DNA of 64,000 bases from Flavobacterium hankyongi (GTDB lineage: Bacteria; Bacteroidota; Bacteroidia; Flavobacteriales; Flavobacteriaceae). The position numbers and the translations under genes were made by a program. The stretch spans positions 1,364,001 to 1,428,000 of the forward strand of contig NZ_CP085725.1 in assembly GCF_036840915.1 (NCBI RefSeq). Reading direction: 5' to 3'. The notes below the pieces were generated by a model that was given only the letters and a program-made list of their open reading frames with translations, was not told where the DNA came from and made no database searches. This document shows positions 26,572 to 36,317 of this stretch, one piece after another (position 1 is the stretch's first letter; each line of letters starts with the position of its first letter).

Positions 26572-26974
26572 ATTTTGTATATTTCATGTTATAGACCAAA
26601 ATTCTTCCTTGGTGCCTTACATATAATTGATTTGTATTATTCGACTTTCGGGTATGAATTTCTACTCTACATTTTTCTCCATCCTGATCGATACAGTTAA
26701 ACCCAACTATATCTTTTCCGTCTACACTCACCTTATCGTTGTACTCATAAATTCTATAAAATTGTACCAATTCTGAGTATATAGCAATTAGATTTTTTTT
26801 AGAATTTAAAGTAGCAACAATTTTTGCTTCTCTAAATGGTGTAAATGGGCTCCATTTCCCATCTTGCTTTACAGACATTGCAACTTCAGAAATTTCAAAT
26901 CTATAGTTTTGACTAAAAGCTTTTGAAGTAAATAAAATTGAAAATAAAAAAACGATTATGATTGATTTTTTCAT
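26570..26974 (-). CDS. Small exported hypothetical protein
   Basis: 134 residues from the ATG at 26974, chosen because MKKSIIIVFLFSILFTSKAFSQ is a clear signal peptide. The mature part, beginning 'YRFEISEVAMSVKQDGKWSPF', has alternating strands and ends 'LYVRHQGRILVYNMKYTK'. This resembles short periplasmic Bacteroidota proteins of unknown function. It starts 1 bp after the nitronate monooxygenase stop on the same strand and is probably co-transcribed with it. Confidence 0.7.
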   Translation of the reverse strand: MKKSIIIVFLFSILFTSKAFSQNYRFEISEVAMSVKQDGKWSPFTPFREAKIVATLNSKKNLIAIYSELVQFYRIYEYNDKVSVDGKDIVGFNCIDQDGEKCRVEIHTRKSNNTNQLYVRHQGRILVYNMKYTK

Positions 26975-26975
26975 A

Positions 26976-27914
26976 TTATAATTGTGGAATATTATTTTTA
27001 GCATTCTCAAATTCAGTAACCATATCGTTAACGATTTCGCTTACTGGTTTTATATCCTTAATAAGACCAGAAATTTGTCCAATTTCTAATTCCCCTTCTA
27101 CAAGATCCCCTTCAAACATTCCTCTTTTTGCTCTTGCTCTTCCTAATAAGTTTTTTAAATCATCTACAGATGGACATTTTGTATACAATTCTTGCACATC
27201 GTTGTAGAATTTATTTTTTATAAGTCTGACTGGTGCCAATTCTTTTAGAGTAAGATGTGTTCCTCCTTCTTCTAAATCAACTATGGTTTTCTTGAAATCA
27301 TCATGAGCAGAACTTTCTACCGAAGCCGCAAAACGCGAACCTACCTGAACACCATCTGCTCCTAATACCATTGCTGCCAAAATACCTCTGCCTGTCGCAA
27401 TTCCTCCAGCAGCAATTAAGGGAATACTAATTTTCTCTCTAACCATAGGGATAAGCGTCAAGGTCGTAGTCTCTTCTCTTCCATTGTGACCGCCTGCTTC
27501 AAATCCTTCGGCTACAATAGCATCTACACCCGCTTCTTGTGCTTTCAAGGCAAATTTAGAACTACTTACTACATGAACCACTGTAATTCCTTTTTCTTTT
27601 AAAAAACTAGTCCATGTTTTTGGATTTCCTGCAGAAGTAAATACAATTTTCACTCCCTCTTCAACAATTATATCCATTATTTCTTCAATATTTGGATACA
27701 ACATTGGAACATTCACTCCAAACGGTTTATCTGTTGCTTTTTTACATTTTTGAATATGTTCTCTTAGAACATTGGGATACATTGACCCTGCTCCAATTAA
27801 ACCTAATCCTCCTGCATTGCTAACTGCACTTGCAAGTTTGTAACCACTATTCCAAATCATTCCTCCTTGAACGATTGGATACTTAATATTAAAAAGTTGA
27901 GTTATTTTATTCAT
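26976..27914 (-). CDS. Nitronate monooxygenase / NAD(P)H-dependent flavin oxidoreductase
   Basis: 312 residues, TIM barrel of the NMO/FabK-like family. It probably oxidises nitronates (alkyl nitronates or propionate-3-nitronate) with FMN, although some family members are enoyl-ACP reductases. Visible are the N-terminal 'YPIVQGGMIWNSG', 'GGLGLIGAGSM', the catalytic-His segment EGFEAGGHNG (about 139-148) and the FMN phosphate loops 'AAGGIATGRG' and 'GADGVQVGSRFAA'. It lies 3 bp after the S8 peptidase stop and leads into the small exported gene. Confidence 0.88.
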   Translation of the reverse strand: MNKITQLFNIKYPIVQGGMIWNSGYKLASAVSNAGGLGLIGAGSMYPNVLREHIQKCKKATDKPFGVNVPMLYPNIEEIMDIIVEEGVKIVFTSAGNPKTWTSFLKEKGITVVHVVSSSKFALKAQEAGVDAIVAEGFEAGGHNGREETTTLTLIPMVREKISIPLIAAGGIATGRGILAAMVLGADGVQVGSRFAASVESSAHDDFKKTIVDLEEGGTHLTLKELAPVRLIKNKFYNDVQELYTKCPSVDDLKNLLGRARAKRGMFEGDLVEGELEIGQISGLIKDIKPVSEIVNDMVTEFENAKNNIPQL

Positions 27915-27917
27915 TAA

Positions 27918-29552
27918 TTATTGTTTGATTAGCTTTCCAGAAGTCTTATTTTGTCCATTAGAAAGCGTATAAAAATACATTCCAGAATTTAAATTTTGAA
28001 CGTATATAGATTGTTTTTGTTGTGCTATTATTTCTGATTTTACTTTTTGCCCCAAAGAATTAAAAAGTTCAAACTGAGAATTAAGTAAATTTTCAGGAAG
28101 TGAAACCACAAATGAATCATTTACTGGATTAGGATACAAAGCAATTTTCTCTTTTTCAAAATCTGTTACAGACAAAGCAGTATTTAAGGCTAATTGGAAG
28201 TCTGGAATACCATAACCATAATCATTGTTTGGCGTTACAACAGAAGCTGCATATCTATCTGCAGACGCTTTAACTAACTGTACAATCTCCGAATTCTTTT
28301 TATTTGGAAAAGCCGACCAAAAAGAAGCAATCGCTCCTGCTAAAATTGGAGATGAAAAAGAAGTCCCATTAGCAGTTGTAATGGTCCCTGAAGTATTGGA
28401 AATAACAGATGCAGTACCCATTGCCATTAAATCTGGTTTCATTCTTCCATCACCTGTTGGGCCAATAGAACTAAACCCTGATTTTACCTCAGCAGATGTT
28501 ACTGAACCTACAGTAATTGCATGAAGAGCATCTGCAGGCGTACCAACATGTGGTTCAGCCTTACCTCCTTCATTTCCAGCAGAAATCACACAAATCATTC
28601 CTTTTGAAAAAGCAATATCTACAGCTCTTGAAGCAACAGATGTTTGTCCGTTCATCTTAGCATATGTATAGCTATAAGCCGGATTATCAAAACCAAAATA
28701 TCCCAAAGAAGAATTAATAACATCTACCCCTAACCTATCAGCTTCTTCAGCGGCTTCAACCCAATTTGATAACTCTAATGGCGTTTCGCTAGCTACATCT
28801 TCAGTAATAAACAAATAATATGATGCATCTGGGGCAGTTCCAACTAAATTGACAGCATTGCCCCCCATAGTTGACAACACATTAGTTCCATGAGGGTTAC
28901 CTGTATAAAAACTAGTCGAATTATTTACAAAATCATATCCTCCAAGTATTAAACCTCTATCTCGCAAACTTAAAAAAGGAGCAGCTGTATTCACACCTGG
29001 AAATCCAGCATCTAAAATAGCTACAACTTTTCCTTGCCCAGTATGGTTTTGTTGGTGCAGAATATGACAATTGAGCATTTGCACTTGTGCAGCTGAATTT
29101 CCATAGTTATAATTCACTTGAGTGTTATTTATATCTAACCATTTATCAACATAATTTGATTTATTAAATGAATCAGAAATTTTACCTCCAGGATTTAACG
29201 AATGGTTAGCATACTGTATATGATCTACAAACGACAACGATGATAAAGCAGCAATATTAGCTTGTGTTCCTCTAACATGAAGCATATTTAACCATTTTGA
29301 CTTCGCTAAAACAGTAATTCCTGCAGCAGAAGTAATTTGATTTACGTAAGGTTGATGCAAAGGAGCGTCTTTAATATCTAATGCTATATTCTGAGTTGTT
29401 CTTCTGTCTAAAGAACGTTGAGTTAATTCAGACAATGGGTTTGAGAAAAAAGTACTTGCATTGGGTTTATCCGTAAAAAAGACCCATGCATCTTCCTGCG
29501 AAAAAGCAATAAGGGAGAAAAAGAAGAAAAATACAAGTAGTATGGTTTTCAT
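27918..29552 (-). CDS. Secreted S8 (subtilisin) peptidase with T9SS type A sorting domain
   Basis: 544 residues. Signal peptide to about residue 18, a propeptide-like region to about 160, then a subtilisin domain with all catalytic residues: D181 in VVAILDAGFPG, H221 in GNPHGTN, oxyanion N327 in SAGNEGG and S398 in NGTSFSSP. The last 75 residues, from ALYPNPVNDSFVVSL to the end, are a T9SS type A sorting domain, so the protease is secreted or surface-attached. It probably starts an operon with the nitronate monooxygenase and a small exported gene. Confidence 0.95.
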   Translation of the reverse strand: MKTILLVFFFFFSLIAFSQEDAWVFFTDKPNASTFFSNPLSELTQRSLDRRTTQNIALDIKDAPLHQPYVNQITSAAGITVLAKSKWLNMLHVRGTQANIAALSSLSFVDHIQYANHSLNPGGKISDSFNKSNYVDKWLDINNTQVNYNYGNSAAQVQMLNCHILHQQNHTGQGKVVAILDAGFPGVNTAAPFLSLRDRGLILGGYDFVNNSTSFYTGNPHGTNVLSTMGGNAVNLVGTAPDASYYLFITEDVASETPLELSNWVEAAEEADRLGVDVINSSLGYFGFDNPAYSYTYAKMNGQTSVASRAVDIAFSKGMICVISAGNEGGKAEPHVGTPADALHAITVGSVTSAEVKSGFSSIGPTGDGRMKPDLMAMGTASVISNTSGTITTANGTSFSSPILAGAIASFWSAFPNKKNSEIVQLVKASADRYAASVVTPNNDYGYGIPDFQLALNTALSVTDFEKEKIALYPNPVNDSFVVSLPENLLNSQFELFNSLGQKVKSEIIAQQKQSIYVQNLNSGMYFYTLSNGQNKTSGKLIKQ

Positions 29553-29571
29553 TGTGTTGTTTTTTGGTTTT

Positions 29572-29603
29572 CAAATATACACAACTAGTATCTCATAAAA
29601 CAA
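29572..29603 (-). promoter_or_regulatory. Promoter of the S8 peptidase gene
   Basis: Reverse-strand TATATTTG (29579-29572) with a TTG 21 bp upstream (29603-29601). The predicted transcription start is about 10-15 bp before the ATG at 29552. Confidence 0.5.
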
Positions 29604-29607
29604 TTAT

Positions 29608-30795
29608 TTAAGAAATAACTCCCGAACCTATTAACTCCTCTCCAATATGCCATGAAACAAATTGTCCTTCTGTAATAGCAGATTGTGGCTGATTAAACTC
29701 AACATACATTCCATTATCAAATTGATAAAGTGTTGCATCTTGCAACTCCTGACGATATCTAATACGAGCTTTGACTTTTAGGATTTCACCCGATTTTAAA
29801 CTCAAATCTGTACGAATCCAGTGTACCTCATCATTGGCAACAAATAAAGCCTTTTTAAATAGTCCTGGATGATTATGCCCTTGACCTGTATAAATTGAGT
29901 TTGTTTCAATATCTGTCGCGATAATAAACAACGGTTCTTTGGTTCCTCCAACATTCAATCCTTTTCGTTGACCAATTGTATAGTAATGTGCTCCTTGATG
30001 CTTACCAACTAATTTGGCAGTATTAGGTGTATAATGAGTATTTTTTGCTTCGTATTTTAATTTTTCTTCTAAAGAATCGAAATTAATTTGTTTTTCTTGA
30101 TACAATTCATTTTCGGCAGAAACTTCATAAATCAACCCTTCCTTTGGCTGTAATTGTTGTTGCAAAAACTCTGGCAAACGCACTTTTCCAATAAAACAAA
30201 GTCCTTGTGAATCTTTCTTTTCTGCTGTAATTAATTCTATTTTAGCCGCAATTTCACGAACCTGAGGTTTAGTTAATTCACCAATTGGAAATAATGCTTT
30301 AGCCAATTGATCTTGAGATAATTGACATAAAAAATAAGATTGATCTTTATTTCCATCTACTCCTGCTAACAACTGATACATTGGTTTTCCATCTACTTCA
30401 ATTTCACCTTTGCGACAATAATGTCCAGTTGCTACATAATCTGCTCCTAGAGAAAGAGCTATTTTCATGAAAACATCAAATTTGATCTCACGATTACACA
30501 ATACATCAGGATTTGGCGTACGTCCTTTTTCATATTCACTGAACATGTAATCAACAATTTTCTCCTTGTATTGTTCACTTAAGTCAACAGTTTGAAATGG
30601 TATCCCCAATTTTTGAGCTACCAGTAATGCATCGTTGCTATCTTCAAGCCACGGACATTCATTTGAAATTGTAACAGAATCATCGTGCCAGTTTTTCATA
30701 AACAAGCCAATAACTTCATAGCCCTGCTCCTTCAATAAATAAGCAGCAACACTCGAATCAACTCCTCCTGATAAACCTACAACAACTCTTTTCAT
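29608..30795 (-). CDS. mnmA: tRNA 2-thiouridine(34) synthase MnmA
   Basis: 395 residues. MnmA transfers sulfur to U34 of Lys, Glu and Gln tRNAs using ATP. The PP-loop [11 protein letters not shown] is at residues 8-18; the catalytic cysteines are in [12 protein letters not shown] (about 101) and [10 protein letters not shown] (about 198); substrate/tRNA residues include [12 protein letters not shown] (about 149). A short insertion around 215-250, common in Bacteroidota, makes it slightly longer than E. coli MnmA. Monocistronic with its own -7 box. Confidence 0.97.
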   Translation of the reverse strand: MKRVVVGLSGGVDSSVAAYLLKEQGYEVIGLFMKNWHDDSVTISNECPWLEDSNDALLVAQKLGIPFQTVDLSEQYKEKIVDYMFSEYEKGRTPNPDVLCNREIKFDVFMKIALSLGADYVATGHYCRKGEIEVDGKPMYQLLAGVDGNKDQSYFLCQLSQDQLAKALFPIGELTKPQVREIAAKIELITAEKKDSQGLCFIGKVRLPEFLQQQLQPKEGLIYEVSAENELYQEKQINFDSLEEKLKYEAKNTHYTPNTAKLVGKHQGAHYYTIGQRKGLNVGGTKEPLFIIATDIETNSIYTGQGHNHPGLFKKALFVANDEVHWIRTDLSLKSGEILKVKARIRYRQELQDATLYQFDNGMYVEFNQPQSAITEGQFVSWHIGEELIGSGVIS

Positions 30796-30813
30796 GAAAT
30801 TAATTTTAAGGAT

Positions 30814-30821
30814 GCAAAGTT
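30814..30821 (-). promoter_or_regulatory. Putative -7 box of mnmA
   Basis: Reverse-strand TAACTTTG, 19 bp before the ATG. No correctly spaced -33 element. Confidence 0.45.
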
Positions 30822-30856
30822 AAAAATATTTATTGGTACTATCTTAAAACAAATAT

Positions 30857-30883
30857 AAAAGCCACCTCTGTAAGGTGGCTTTT
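30857..30883 (-). terminator. Terminator after the MORN-repeat protein gene
   Basis: AAAAGCCACCT pairs with AGGTGGCTTTT around a 4-5 nt loop, 43 bp beyond the gene's stop on the reverse strand. Confidence 0.8.
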
Positions 30884-30925
30884 AACAAAAGTTTAAAACA
30901 AATTAAAACTTTACTCAAAAAAGAT

Positions 30926-31648
30926 TTATTTTTTTATCTTTTTTGCCTCACTTGGTTTTTTATATCCGTTTATAGTATCAGCATTCATTTGACGAACTAA
31001 TTTCCCTTTATCATAGTATTTCCAAATTCCTTTTTTCTTATCACTATTGTATTTACCAACAACAATAAGGTTTCCAGATTCATCATACACTTTGTATGGA
31101 CCTTGAAGTAAATCTTGGGCAAAAACAGATTCTTCAATAAGTTTTCCTTCTTTATTGTATTTTTTTGAAATACCATGTTTGAGATTATTTTTATACATCA
31201 CTTCTTCTCCTAAGACTCCATTTGTATAAAAAACTTTTCTAACTCCTTCTATTTTATCTTTAATATAATTTTCGGTTGTCATAATTGTGTTAGCACCTTT
31301 ATGATAATATTTCCAAATACCCTCTCTAAGTTTATTTATGACATTCCCTTCACTAACTTTATTTCCTTTTTCGTCAAAAAATATGGTATATGCTCCTCCC
31401 TTTCCATCAAAATTACGAGTAGCCATGACTATTTTTTTATCGCTATTAGCATAATATGTAAAAACACCTTGCTCCTTTCCATTTACAAAATTCCCTTCAT
31501 ATCGAGGCAATTTTGAATCATCATAGATTCCTTTCCATAAACCATGACGCTCTCCTTTTGCATTTGATTGATTAATTTTTTCTTGACTATACCCTACTAG
31601 AGTTAGCGTAAAAACAAATAGTATTAATAATGTTTTGTTCAATTTCAT
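30926..31648 (-). CDS. Exported MORN-repeat (YwqK-like) protein
   Basis: 240 residues. Signal peptide ends at VGYSQ (about residue 22). It then has about seven MORN_2-type units such as 'GERHGLWKGIYDDSKLPRYE', 'NGKEQGVFTYYANSDKK', 'NKLREGIWKYYHKGANTI' and 'SDKKKGIWKYYDKGKLV', each with the G-x-W/x-x-Y-Y pattern. Homologues are often labelled 'toxin-antitoxin system YwqK family antitoxin', but no toxin is adjacent, so I do not claim that role; it is probably a structural or binding envelope protein. Confidence 0.85.
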   Translation of the reverse strand: MKLNKTLLILFVFTLTLVGYSQEKINQSNAKGERHGLWKGIYDDSKLPRYEGNFVNGKEQGVFTYYANSDKKIVMATRNFDGKGGAYTIFFDEKGNKVSEGNVINKLREGIWKYYHKGANTIMTTENYIKDKIEGVRKVFYTNGVLGEEVMYKNNLKHGISKKYNKEGKLIEESVFAQDLLQGPYKVYDESGNLIVVGKYNSDKKKGIWKYYDKGKLVRQMNADTINGYKKPSEAKKIKK

Positions 31649-31802
31649 TTCAATATTTCTTATATAACAATAACTGTGATTTTTAATTTTAATTGTCTAT
31701 ACAATTTTCCCCAAATTTACTATTTAGGAATTATAAATCAAGTTGCATTAACAATATGTTAATTGATTTGTAACTTCTCATAGAAAAAGCACTATGGGAG
31801 TT

Positions 31803-32516
31803 TCATTTTTTTAATTTTTCTAAGAAAAGATCAACTTGATCTTTATAACTAGCTCCAATGGGAAACTCTTTACCAGAAACTTCAATATCTGTATTAGAAA
31901 AAGCGGTAACTTTTGAAGCATTAACAATGTAAGATCTATGAATCCTTATGAAATCATGTGTTAGCAATTCTTCTTCAAGATTCCCAATTTTATATTTTGA
32001 AATGATAGAACTACCATCTGTTTTATGAACTTTAATATAATCTTTTATACTTTCAACATAAACCACATCATTTAAAGCTATTTTATAATTTTTACCTGCT
32101 GATTTTAGCAAAATATACTCTTCTTTTTTTTGAGGTATTGTATCAACCACTTTTACAGAGATTTTTTCTCTCAAAAACTTATCAACTGATTTAAAAAAGC
32201 GTTCAAATGTTATTGGTTTCAACAAATAATCTACAACTTCCAACTCATAACTTTCAATAGCAAAATCTCTATAAGCCGTAGTAAAAATTGTTTTTGGAGG
32301 ATGTTTCAAACTTCTTAAAAAATCGATTCCTGTAATATTAGGCATTTTTATATCCAAGAAAAGTAAATCAATTTGTTGTGTATTAAGAATTTCAAACGCC
32401 TTCATTGCATTATTCGCAGTAGCTACGACCTCTAATACATCAATTTTTGAAATATGATTTTCAATCAACCTTATAGCCAAAGGTTCATCATCAACTATAA
32501 GACATTTAATTTTCAT
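31803..32516 (-). CDS. LytTR-family response regulator
   Basis: 237 residues. Receiver domain (1-115) with D9-D10-E11, phospho-acceptor D55 in LLFLDIKMPN and the Lys in DYLLKPI (about 103). LytTR domain (about 135-235) includes 'VVYVESIKDYIKVHKTDG' and 'FIRIHRSYIVN'. It overlaps the kinase gene by 11 bp, so both are translated from one message. The divergent TonB-type receptor gene at 33794 is a plausible target. Confidence 0.93.
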   Translation of the reverse strand: MKIKCLIVDDEPLAIRLIENHISKIDVLEVVATANNAMKAFEILNTQQIDLLFLDIKMPNITGIDFLRSLKHPPKTIFTTAYRDFAIESYELEVVDYLLKPITFERFFKSVDKFLREKISVKVVDTIPQKKEEYILLKSAGKNYKIALNDVVYVESIKDYIKVHKTDGSSIISKYKIGNLEEELLTHDFIRIHRSYIVNASKVTAFSNTDIEVSGKEFPIGASYKDQVDLFLEKLKK

Positions 32517-33576
32517 GAGTAATTTCGTTTTTCAGAATTAAATTTACACTAAATAAGCCACCTTTTTTTTCTATAGACATGCTGTAACGTTTATCATATA
32601 TTAACTCCAACTGCTTTTTTATGTTGGTTAATCCAATTGATTCCTTTAATTCTTCAACAACAACATCTAAACATGTATTTACAACCGAGAATGTCGTTTG
32701 ATCTATCGTACTTTTTAGAGTTATCCAAATTTTTGGCAAGCCACTGTCCTCACCTGCTCCATGCTTAAAAGCATTTTCAACTAATGAAAGAAAAATAAGT
32801 GGAGGCACTTGATTTTCTATTTCAATAAAAGTATCAACCGTTATTTCAAGACGTTCATCATAGCGTAGCTTTTCCAATTCGATATAATCATCAATAAGTT
32901 TCATTTCGTTTGACACAGAAACAAAATCATCATTACAACGATACAATACGTAATCTAAAATATCGGACAATTTTCCTATTGCCGGAGAAGTTTTTGGTGA
33001 ATTATCTATAGATAATGAATAAATATTATTTAGTGTATTGAATAAAAAATGAGGATTAAGTTGTGACCGCAACGACTTTAATTCAATTTCTGTTTTTTCT
33101 TTACTTAACAACAACCTTTTTTCTCTTTCTTTTGAATAATCGGAGAAAAATTTGGCCAGATAAAAAATGAAGGTTGCCGTTAAAACACTTGGTCCATATT
33201 TAAAAGCAATATAACGTAAATCAGTAAGAATTTCAAATGGTGATTCTTGTATAAAAGGAGGCTTGCGTACTAATGGTTCTGCCAAATGAACTGTAGACAA
33301 TCTGCTTAAAGCAGCCAAAAGGTAAACTGAAAATAAAAAAACAATTGAAGAAACTATATAACCTTTTTTCAGAAATCGTTCAGTCAAAAAATAATAAGCC
33401 ATTAAATAGGCCAATACAGCTCCAAAAAAAGCGTCATTAATGTGGTAAACCACTATTTCAATAAAACAATCTTCATTTAAATTAGAAAAATCGCTAAAAA
33501 CTCCCACAGCAATAAAAACAAACCAAAATAATAGGTGCTTTACAACACGAGGTAATTTAAAAATGTGTAAATCCAT
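32506..33576 (-). CDS. Sensor histidine kinase, LytS type (membrane-embedded sensor)
   Basis: 356 residues. Four membrane helices lie in the first 155 residues ('HLLFWFVFIAVGVFSDF', 'FFGAVLAYLMAYYFL', 'VSSIVFLFSVYLLAAL', 'LTATFIFYLAKFF') without a large extracytoplasmic domain, so it likely senses a membrane or intracellular signal. The His_kinase domain has the phospho-acceptor in SQLNPHFLFNTLNNIY (His about 176), followed by 'PPLIFLSLVENAFKHG' of the ATPase domain. The later G-boxes are weaker than usual. Paired with the adjacent LytTR regulator. Confidence 0.92.
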   Translation of the reverse strand: MDLHIFKLPRVVKHLLFWFVFIAVGVFSDFSNLNEDCFIEIVVYHINDAFFGAVLAYLMAYYFLTERFLKKGYIVSSIVFLFSVYLLAALSRLSTVHLAEPLVRKPPFIQESPFEILTDLRYIAFKYGPSVLTATFIFYLAKFFSDYSKEREKRLLLSKEKTEIELKSLRSQLNPHFLFNTLNNIYSLSIDNSPKTSPAIGKLSDILDYVLYRCNDDFVSVSNEMKLIDDYIELEKLRYDERLEITVDTFIEIENQVPPLIFLSLVENAFKHGAGEDSGLPKIWITLKSTIDQTTFSVVNTCLDVVVEELKESIGLTNIKKQLELIYDKRYSMSIEKKGGLFSVNLILKNEITHEN

Positions 33577-33592
33577 AAGTGAAAAATCTACC

Positions 33593-33600
33593 CAAATGTA
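33593..33600 (-). promoter_or_regulatory. Putative -7 box of the kinase-regulator operon
   Basis: Reverse-strand TACATTTG, 17 bp upstream of the kinase ATG at 33576. The nearest TTG is 23 bp away, longer than usual. Confidence 0.4.
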
Positions 33601-33793
33601 ACCAACTAAAAGTTTTTACAGTCCAACAGTCGACCAATGGGTTAAAATTGAACACGAATATACCAAACCTAACGTCGAATTTGAATAAAAAGCTAAAAAT
33701 AGCTTTACATCTTGATTTTTGGGGTATTTATCTACTGCAATTATTTTGTCTGTTAATTATAATCACTTTTGGTCCAAATTAAAAAACGAACAA

Positions 33794-36124
33794 ATGAAAC
33801 AATTAATTTATGCCCTCACCTTATTGCTTCCTGCACTAATCTTTGGACAGGATGTAATAGTAAAAGGTACTGTATTTGAAAAAACAAACCAAAACCCTAT
33901 CGAATTAGCAAGTATCACTTTATTTGATAGTGAAACTAATGTTATAATTCAGGAAACAACTTCGGATGCGAAGGGAGATTTCGAAGTAAAAATAAAACCC
34001 GGAAAATATCATTTACACATTAATTTCTTTGATTTTGAGCCTGCAATACTTAACCAAATTCAAATTTTAGAAGATAAAAACATAGGAAAAGTGTTTTTAA
34101 TAGCAAAAGAAACCAAAGTCCTTGATGAAGTCAAAATAGTAGCAGAAAAATCATCGATAGAAACCCGTCTTGATAAAAAAATATTCAATGTTGGAAAAGA
34201 TTTAATTTCAAAAGGTGGTTCTGCAAATGATATATTAAACAATGTACCTTCTGTAAGTGTAAATGCTTTGGGCGCTGTGAGTTTAAGAGGAAATACAAGC
34301 GTACGCATTCTCATTAACGGAAAACCTTCAGTAATGACACAAAATAACGGATTGCAGCAAATACCAGCAGAAACAATTGAACGCATCGAAGTAATTACAA
34401 ACCCGTCAGCTCAATATGATGCGCAAGGTGCTTCGGGTATTATCAATATTATTTTAAAGAAAAATAAAACAAATGGCTTCGGAAGCTCTGTAACTGCAAC
34501 TGTTGGTGTACCAAACTACAATTTAATTGGTGTAAATATGAACTACAAAAAAGAAAAATTTAATCTTTTTAGTGATATTGGTTACGGTAGAATGTCGGTT
34601 TTTGGCGATGATGAATTATTTCGTACCAATTATGAAAACGGAAAAGTTACAAACTATATTGACCAAAAAACAGATCGTAATCGAAATTTCAACCGTTTCA
34701 ATCTTTATTTAGGTAGTGATTATTACATCAACACAAATAACACTATGACTTTAAGCTATTATTACCGAAACAACGTTAGCAAGAATAATGTAGATTACCG
34801 TTTTGCTTATCTTGATACTAATAAAAACATCACACAATTAACAACTGCTAATGAAACTTATAAAGAACCACAAATCTCAAACCAAATAGAACTGAACTAT
34901 GTAAAAACTTTTGAAAAGAAAGGCAAAAAACTAACAGCAAGTGTTCAGTACGATTTTTGGAATGATGATGAAAACGAATGGATTGTTGAAAGAAACGAAA
35001 TACCGATACCAACAGTAAAAACACTTAAAAGCCGTGACATTGAAAGCAGTAAAGATGTCGTTTTTCAATCGGACATGTCATTTCCTTTAACTGAGAAATC
35101 AAAATTTGATATTGGCTTAAAAGGTGAAATTAGAAGAATAAACAGTGATTACATCGTTTGGGACAATACCGTTCAAATAGATTCTTTAACTAACTTACTA
35201 CATTATGACGAGCGCATATTTGGCGTGTATTCACAATACTCAAACGGATTTAAAAAATTTCAATACCAATTAGGTTTAAGAGCTGAACATTTCAATACAG
35301 GAAGTAGTGATTTAAAAAATGAATTCAAAACAGATAAAAATTACACAAAACTATTCCCTACAGTTCATCTTACTTATGAAATAAAAAATAATTTTAACGT
35401 TCAGTTAAGCTATAGCCGAAGAATTGACAGACCATCATTTTTTCAGTTAAATCCTTTTGGTGGGATTGCCGACAGAAGAAATATCAGAATTGGTAATCCA
35501 GACCTAAATCCGATGTACATTGATTCGTACGAATTAGGAACGCTTTACAAATGGGAAAAATTAACTTTGAATCCATCAGTTTATCATCAACACACTATCA
35601 ATTTATTTGACATTATTGTAACACGTAATAGTAATGATTATTTGGTCGAAAAATCAATCAATTTAGGAACCGAAAATCGTTATGGTTTTGAAATAAATGC
35701 CACATATACGCCTTACAAATGGTGGTTTTTATCAAGTGATTTTAATTTTTATAAGTTTGATCAAAAAGGAATATTCAATGTATCTAATAATAGTTGGACT
35801 TCTCGATTAAATTCAAGAATAAAACTAACATCTTGGTCAGTTCAAAATAATTTCAACATTATTGGAGCCAAAAAAAGCGGACAAATAGATTCTCAAAAGC
35901 AACTTTGGACAGATATCGCTATCGCTAAAGAATTCTGTAAAGAGAAAGCTTCTTTAACATTAAAAGTCGATAATATATTTGATAGCCGAATCAGTAAAGA
36001 TTATATCAGCGGAAACAATTACACAATTGATGCCGAAAGACGATTTTCTGGCACTAGAGCAACTTTAACGTTTACCTACAAATTCAACCGTAAAAAAGGT
36101 GATAGAGATCGTCTTCCTCAATAA
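33794..36124 (+). CDS. Outer-membrane TonB-dependent-receptor-like protein
   Basis: 776 residues from the ATG at 33794, chosen for its signal peptide (ends LIFGQ, about residue 18). A carboxypeptidase-like regulatory domain (about 22-100: 'VKGTVFEKTNQNPIELASI') is followed by a plug with 'VSLRGNTSVRILINGKPS' and 'ASGIINIILKKNKTNGFG' and a long beta-barrel ending 'GTRATLTFTYKFNRKKGDRDRLPQ'. It is the 'outer membrane beta-barrel family' version: no classical SusC start, and a charged tail after the last strand. Substrate unknown. It is divergent from the LytTR/kinase pair. Confidence 0.88.
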   Translation: MKQLIYALTLLLPALIFGQDVIVKGTVFEKTNQNPIELASITLFDSETNVIIQETTSDAKGDFEVKIKPGKYHLHINFFDFEPAILNQIQILEDKNIGKVFLIAKETKVLDEVKIVAEKSSIETRLDKKIFNVGKDLISKGGSANDILNNVPSVSVNALGAVSLRGNTSVRILINGKPSVMTQNNGLQQIPAETIERIEVITNPSAQYDAQGASGIINIILKKNKTNGFGSSVTATVGVPNYNLIGVNMNYKKEKFNLFSDIGYGRMSVFGDDELFRTNYENGKVTNYIDQKTDRNRNFNRFNLYLGSDYYINTNNTMTLSYYYRNNVSKNNVDYRFAYLDTNKNITQLTTANETYKEPQISNQIELNYVKTFEKKGKKLTASVQYDFWNDDENEWIVERNEIPIPTVKTLKSRDIESSKDVVFQSDMSFPLTEKSKFDIGLKGEIRRINSDYIVWDNTVQIDSLTNLLHYDERIFGVYSQYSNGFKKFQYQLGLRAEHFNTGSSDLKNEFKTDKNYTKLFPTVHLTYEIKNNFNVQLSYSRRIDRPSFFQLNPFGGIADRRNIRIGNPDLNPMYIDSYELGTLYKWEKLTLNPSVYHQHTINLFDIIVTRNSNDYLVEKSINLGTENRYGFEINATYTPYKWWFLSSDFNFYKFDQKGIFNVSNNSWTSRLNSRIKLTSWSVQNNFNIIGAKKSGQIDSQKQLWTDIAIAKEFCKEKASLTLKVDNIFDSRISKDYISGNNYTIDAERRFSGTRATLTFTYKFNRKKGDRDRLPQ

Positions 36125-36130
36125 AGATAC

Positions 36131-36170
36131 AAAAAGCTGTCTCGTTCTTATAACGAGGCGGCTTTAATTA
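36131..36170 (+). terminator. Terminator after the receptor gene
   Basis: AAAGCTG-CTCGTT pairs with AACGAG-CGGCTTT (one mismatch, one G-U), loop CTTAT, followed by AATTATT. It starts 7 bp after the stop. Confidence 0.75.
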
Positions 36171-36317
36171 TTACAAAAATTAAAAACAAAGCCAATAGCA
36201 TGACCATGAATAAGTTAAAGAAATATTAAAATTTTATTTTTGTTTAATTTTTAATTAAAAAGATTAAACAAAATATTTTTTTATTTTTAAATTTACTCAA
36301 CTTTAAAACTCAAAATC

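Noticed and set aside
30926..31648. Antitoxin role for the MORN-repeat protein
   Set aside because: The label comes from family naming only; the protein is exported and there is no neighbouring toxin gene.
31765..31802. Terminator of the LytTR regulator gene (CTCATAG / CTATGGGAG hairpin)
   Set aside because: No U-tract follows on the reverse strand and the stem has a mismatch.
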